DNA from: JAICUF01 sp038250675
GTDB lineage: Bacteria > Gemmatimonadota > Gemmatimonadetes > Gemmatimonadales > GWC2-71-9
Assembly: GCA_038250675.1 (NCBI GenBank)
Contig: JBBSCB010000035.1
Span: 1 to 26,836 of the forward strand
Length of the DNA stretch: 26,836 nt
Direction of reading: 5' to 3'
Shown: piece by piece, positions 23,306 through 26,836 of the stretch
Numbering within the stretch: the first letter of the stretch is position 1
Layout of the letters: each line of letters begins with the position of its first letter
Notes under the pieces: model-generated
The model's input: only the letters and a program-made list of their open reading frames with translations
Database searches by the model: none
What the model was told of the DNA's origin: nothing
Translations under genes and position numbers: made by a program

Positions 23306-23325
23306 TCATTCTGCCCGGACCTTTC

Positions 23326-25224
23326 ATGACGCTGCTTGATGGCCTCCAGGGCCCCGAAGACCTCAAACGCTTGCGCCGCGACCAGTTGCCGCCGCTCGCC
23401 GCGGAGATCCGCGAGCGGCTCATCGCGTGCTGCGCGGTGACCGGTGGGCACATCGGCGCCAGCCTGGGCGTGGTGGAGCTCTCGATCGCGCTGCTGCACG
23501 AGTTCAACTCGCCGACGGACAAGGTCGTCTGGGACGTGGGCCATCAGGCCTACGCCTGGAAGCTGCTCACCGGCCGCAACGGGGTGTTTCCCACGCTGCG
23601 CCAGGCGGGAGGCATCTCGGGCTTCCTCAAGCGCAGCGAGAGCGAGCACGACCAGTTCGGCGCCGGACACGCCGGCACCGCGGTGTCGGCCGCACTCGGC
23701 ATGGCCACGGCGCGCGACCTCAAGGGCGAGTCCCACGAGGTGATCGCGGTTCTCGGCGACGGCGCGCTCACCTGCGGACTCTCGTACGAGGCGCTCAACA
23801 ACGCGGGGCACACCGACCGCGACATCATCGTCGTGCTCAACGACAACGGCATGTCGATCTCGCCCAACGTCGGCGCCGTGAGCAAGATGCTTGGCGGCAT
23901 CGTCGCCAACCCGCGGACCAACCGCGTCCGCGATGCGGTCAAGGGAGTCACGCTCAAGCTGGGTGACGTGTTCGGCGAGCGGGTGGTGGACTTTGCCCGC
24001 AACGTGGAGGAGAGCGTCAAGAATCTGTTCTCGCCCGGCATGCTCTTCGAGGAGTTGGGCTTTCGCTACTTCGGTCCCATCGACGGCCACGACCTGCCCA
24101 AGTTGTGCGACACACTCAAGTTCGTGGCCGGCATGGACGGGCCGCGGCTGGTGCACGTGATCACCCAGAAGGGCAAGGGCTTTGCTTTCGCCGAGGACAA
24201 CCAGGAGAAGTGGCACGGCCTGGCGGCGTACGATCCGGTGACCGGCGAGGCGCGCAAGAAGGCCAGCGGTCCGCCCACCTGGACCCAGGTCTTTGGCGAG
24301 GCGCTCACGGCGCTGGCCGGCGAAGTCCCGGAGCTGGTGGCGGTGACGGCGGCCATGCCGTCCGGGACCGGCACGAGCGTCTTCCAGAAGGCCTGGCCCG
24401 AGCGGTTCTTCGATGTCGGCATCGCGGAAGGACACGCGGTGACCTTTGCCGCGGGGCTGGCGACCCAGGGGATCCGTCCGGTCTGCGCCATCTACAGCAC
24501 CTTTCTCCAGCGGGCCTACGACAACGTCATCCATGATGTTGCCGTGCAGCGGCTGCCGGTGATCTTCTGCATGGACCGGGCGGGGCTGGTGGGCGAGGAC
24601 GGGCAGACCCACATGGGGCTGTACGACATTGCCTACATGCTGGCCGTGCCCGGCATGACGGTGACCGCGCCCAAGGATGCCGACGAGCTGACCGGGCTGC
24701 TCCGGACGGCGCTGGCGCATATCGACGGCCCCTTCTGCATTCGCTATCCCCGCGACAAGGCGCCGACCGAGCCATCGCCGGTGGCCGATGTGCCGGCGGT
24801 GCCGTACGGGACCTGGGAACGGCTCCGCTCCGGGCGCGACGTCGCGATTCTGGCGGTCGGCACGATGGTGCAGCCGGCGCTTCAGGCGGCCGGGCTTCTC
24901 GCGGCGGACGGGATCGACTGCACAGTTGTGAACTGCCGTTTCATTAAGCCGATGGACGCGACGATGCTGGAGTCGTTGACCGGCGATCACGCCACGCTGG
25001 TCACGGTCGAGGAGGGCACGATCGTCAACGGCTTCGGCGCCGCGCTGGCCGAGCGGATGCAGACCACCCACCCCGAAGTGCGCGTCGTCGCGCTGGGCGT
25101 GCCCGACCGGCTGATGGAGCAGGCGCCGCGGGCCGAGCAGCTCGAGTCATTCGGACTCACGGCGCAGGGGATCGCCCGGCGGATCACCGCGCTGCATCAC
25201 GAGGAGTCGCTCGAGCCGCGATGA
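23326..25224 (+). CDS. dxs: 1-deoxy-D-xylulose-5-phosphate synthase
   Basis: Thiamine-diphosphate enzyme that condenses pyruvate and glyceraldehyde-3-phosphate, the first step of the MEP isoprenoid pathway. About 632 aa. WDVGHQAYAWKLLTGR; the ThDP/Mg motif GDG (D145) with N174 in LNDNGMSIS; the catalytic Glu E368 in DVGIAEGHAVTF; and LVGEDGQTHMGLYDIAYM are present. Many Dxs have AEQH where this one has AEGH, a variant I recall from Bacteroidetes. I chose the ATG at 23326 because MTLLDGLQGPEDLKRL matches the family N-terminus. The in-frame GTG at 23302 forms a GTGA overlap with ispA and would add eight residues. nadK overlaps its stop. Confidence 0.95.
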   Translation: MTLLDGLQGPEDLKRLRRDQLPPLAAEIRERLIACCAVTGGHIGASLGVVELSIALLHEFNSPTDKVVWDVGHQAYAWKLLTGRNGVFPTLRQAGGISGFLKRSESEHDQFGAGHAGTAVSAALGMATARDLKGESHEVIAVLGDGALTCGLSYEALNNAGHTDRDIIVVLNDNGMSISPNVGAVSKMLGGIVANPRTNRVRDAVKGVTLKLGDVFGERVVDFARNVEESVKNLFSPGMLFEELGFRYFGPIDGHDLPKLCDTLKFVAGMDGPRLVHVITQKGKGFAFAEDNQEKWHGLAAYDPVTGEARKKASGPPTWTQVFGEALTALAGEVPELVAVTAAMPSGTGTSVFQKAWPERFFDVGIAEGHAVTFAAGLATQGIRPVCAIYSTFLQRAYDNVIHDVAVQRLPVIFCMDRAGLVGEDGQTHMGLYDIAYMLAVPGMTVTAPKDADELTGLLRTALAHIDGPFCIRYPRDKAPTEPSPVADVPAVPYGTWERLRSGRDVAILAVGTMVQPALQAAGLLAADGIDCTVVNCRFIKPMDATMLESLTGDHATLVTVEEGTIVNGFGAALAERMQTTHPEVRVVALGVPDRLMEQAPRAEQLESFGLTAQGIARRITALHHEESLEPR

Positions 25225-26090
25225 ACGTCGGCGTCGTCGGCAACCCGCGCTACGGCGATCTGGCCACCGTGCTCGCCGAGCTGGCCCGCGAGGCTCCGTC
25301 CCGCGGGCTCTCGCTTTTCACGGAGCCGCGGCTGGAGCCGTTCTGGTCCATCGACGTGCCCCATCTCGATGCCGCCTCGCTCGCCGCGCTGCTCACCTTT
25401 GGCGGCGACGGCACCCTGCTGCGCGGCGCCCGCCTCCTCGCCGGTGCCGAAGTTCCGATTCTGGGCATCAACCTCGGTCGGGTCGGCTTCCTCACGACCG
25501 CCACGCGTGAAGCGATGCCGGCGGCGCTCGACGCCCTGGTCCGCGGCGAGTATGCCACCGAGTCGCTCGAGGCGCTCCGCGGTTCCATCCTCGCTGTGGA
25601 CGGCGAAGTCCGCTCGCTGCATCACGCGCTCAACGACGTCGCGCTGCATCGCGGCGGCGTGGCCCGTGTGGTGCGCGTCAACGTGACCATCGACGGACAA
25701 CAGGTCGGCCCCTACAGCTCCGACGGTCTCGTGATCGCAACGCCCACGGGGTCCACCGCCTACTCGCTCAGCGCCGGCGGGCCCATCGTGGCGCCCGGCG
25801 TCGAGGGAATCGTGGTCACGCCCATCTGCGCACACACCCTCGCGGTCCGCCCGCTGGTGGTGCCGTCGAGCGCCCGGATCGTCATCTCGCCGATGGCGGA
25901 ATGGGCCGAGGATGTGCTGGTGTCGTTCGACGGGCAGACCGGCATGCAGCTGGCCCGCGGCGATCGGATCGAAGTGAGCCGCGCGCCATACCGGGTCTGC
26001 CTGGCCCGGCTCGGCGGCGAGGGCTGGTTCACCCGCATGCGGCAGAAATTGCACTGGGGCGACCTTTCCGGCCGGGAGATCGTGCGATGA
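25221..26090 (+). CDS. nadK: NAD kinase
   Basis: Phosphorylates NAD to NADP, the sole route to NADP in most bacteria. The 289-aa protein has the GGDGT motif (G61-T65, D63 catalytic) followed by LLRGARLL and GINLGRVGFLT. The second conserved block is N138-D139 in LNDVALHRG, and the third is SDGLVIATPTGSTAYSLSAGGPIV. The ATG at 25221 overlaps the dxs stop and its stop overlaps recN, giving the common nadK-recN pair. Confidence 0.96.
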   Translation: MNVGVVGNPRYGDLATVLAELAREAPSRGLSLFTEPRLEPFWSIDVPHLDAASLAALLTFGGDGTLLRGARLLAGAEVPILGINLGRVGFLTTATREAMPAALDALVRGEYATESLEALRGSILAVDGEVRSLHHALNDVALHRGGVARVVRVNVTIDGQQVGPYSSDGLVIATPTGSTAYSLSAGGPIVAPGVEGIVVTPICAHTLAVRPLVVPSSARIVISPMAEWAEDVLVSFDGQTGMQLARGDRIEVSRAPYRVCLARLGGEGWFTRMRQKLHWGDLSGREIVR

Positions 26091-26836
26091 TCGGCGAACT
26101 CAGGGTGCGCGACCTCGCGACCATCGCGGATGTCACGCTCCAGCTCGGTCCCGGGCTCAATGTGCTGACCGGGGAAACGGGCGCGGGCAAGTCGATGCTG
26201 GTGGATGCGCTCGCGCTGCTCCTGGGTGAGCGGGCCGACAGCGGCAGCGTCCGGCCCGGCGCCGCCAAGGCGATCGTCGAGGGCGCGGTCGAGGGACTCG
26301 ACGTCCCTATGCGCCGCGGCGTCGAGGCGCTCGGGCTCGACGTCGAGGACGGCCGCGTGGTCATCCGGCGCGAGGTGTCCGCGGAAGGGCGCTCGCGCGG
26401 CTGGGTCAACGGCAGCCCCACCACCGCCACCGTACTGGCGCGGCTGGGCGCACTGCTGGTGGACCTGCACGGCCAGCACGAGACGCAGTCGCTCCTGCAC
26501 ACCGACGCCCAGCGCGACATCCTCGATGCCTACGCCGATGCCGCCGGTGACCGGGCGACCGTCGAGCTCGCTTTTGCCTCCGCCGGCGCGCTGCGCGAGG
26601 AAGAGACCGCGCTGATCGCCCGGCGCGACGAGGTCCGCCGCCGCGCCGACTACCTGCGGCACGTGGTGAACGAGATCGACGCGGCGCGTCTCAAGCCGGG
26701 AGAGGACGCCGAGCTGCAGGCCGAGGCGCGGCGACTCTCACAGGCGGGCGCGCTGGTCGAGCACGCGCAGCGCATCGCCGATGCGCTCGATGGTGGCGAC
26801 GCCGATGCGCTGGCCGCGGTGGCGGCCGCTGATCGC
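26087..26836 (+). CDS. recN: DNA repair protein RecN, N-terminal part (cut by window end)
   Basis: SMC-like ATPase involved in double-strand-break repair. Only the first 250 codons are in the window and no stop is reached. The N-terminus IGELRVRDLATIADVTLQL leads to Walker A GETGAGKS (G29-S36), then VDALALLLGERADS, typical of RecN. The block LLVDLHGQHETQSLL (near residue 125) is a RecN signature. The coiled coil begins near residue 165 (LREEETALIARRDEVRRRADYL). The ATG overlaps the nadK stop. The signature motif and Walker B are beyond the window. Confidence 0.95.
   Translation, partial: MIGELRVRDLATIADVTLQLGPGLNVLTGETGAGKSMLVDALALLLGERADSGSVRPGAAKAIVEGAVEGLDVPMRRGVEALGLDVEDGRVVIRREVSAEGRSRGWVNGSPTTATVLARLGALLVDLHGQHETQSLLHTDAQRDILDAYADAAGDRATVELAFASAGALREEETALIARRDEVRRRADYLRHVVNEIDAARLKPGEDAELQAEARRLSQAGALVEHAQRIADALDGGDADALAAVAAADR

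Noticed and set aside
22885..23325. Extended dxs frame starting inside the prenyl synthase gene
   Set aside because: The extension is Arg/Gly-rich shadow of ispA; the Dxs N-terminal signature starts at 23326 (or 23302 at most).
1..26836. tRNA genes, CRISPR arrays, insertion sequences, phage or defence genes
   Set aside because: Nearly every base is in a recognised housekeeping gene; I saw no tRNA-like cloverleaf in the gaps, no spaced direct repeats and no transposase or defence motifs.

Overview
The window is a compact, very GC-rich, single-direction block of housekeeping genes. I count 27 protein-coding genes, all on the + strand; the first (mutS2) and last (recN) are cut by the window edges. 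I see no tRNA, rRNA, insertion sequence, phage gene or CRISPR array. Neighbouring genes are packed tightly: about 16 junctions are 4-nt ATGA or GTGA stop/start overlaps, and few starts have a clear Shine-Dalgarno site. The only non-coding stretch longer than 100 bases is the 204-nt leader in front of infC. The gene content and order, GC richness, scarce Shine-Dalgarno sites and a Dxs resembling the Bacteroidetes type suggest Gemmatimonadota or a related member of the FCB group. That placement is an inference from memory of such genomes and was not computed.

Layout. (1) 1-6126: mutS2 (3' end), dnaG, recJ, rsmD, coaD, pta. These cover DNA replication and repair, 16S rRNA methylation, coenzyme A synthesis and acetyl-phosphate metabolism, joined by 4-nt overlaps. 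(2) 6123-8519: a partner-switching set made of a STAS anti-anti-sigma-like protein, an RsbW-like ATPase and a GAF-PP2C phosphatase, with no sigma factor beside it. (3) 8521-9962: rsmA and the redox repressor rex. A perfect Rex operator lies in the 29-nt gap before rex. (4) 10008-13002: an arginine deiminase, a DEDDh 3'-5' exonuclease and a metallo-beta-lactamase-fold hydrolase. (5) 13003-14317: a consensus promoter, a structured leader ending in an intrinsic terminator, then infC (apparent CTG start), rpmI and rplT. (6) 14318-17887: a strong hairpin, then pheS and pheT. (7) 17884-20089: a ZapB-like coiled-coil protein, zapA and rny. (8) 20086-26836: folD, xseA, xseB, a short-chain prenyl synthase, dxs, nadK and recN (5' end).

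The genes mainly support information processing: primase, RecJ, Exo VII, RecN, MutS2, IF3, L35, L20, PheRS, rRNA methylases and RNase Y. Supply of cofactors and precursors is covered by CoaD, NadK, FolD, Dxs and IspA. Regulation comes from Rex (NADH/NAD+), the partner-switch module and the infC leader. No clearly new multi-gene system is visible. The least explained and most interesting element is the infC leader, which combines a promoter, several predicted helices, a terminator about 13 nt before the ribosome-binding site, and a non-canonical CTG start. It looks like an autoregulatory attenuator for the translation-factor and ribosomal-protein operon.
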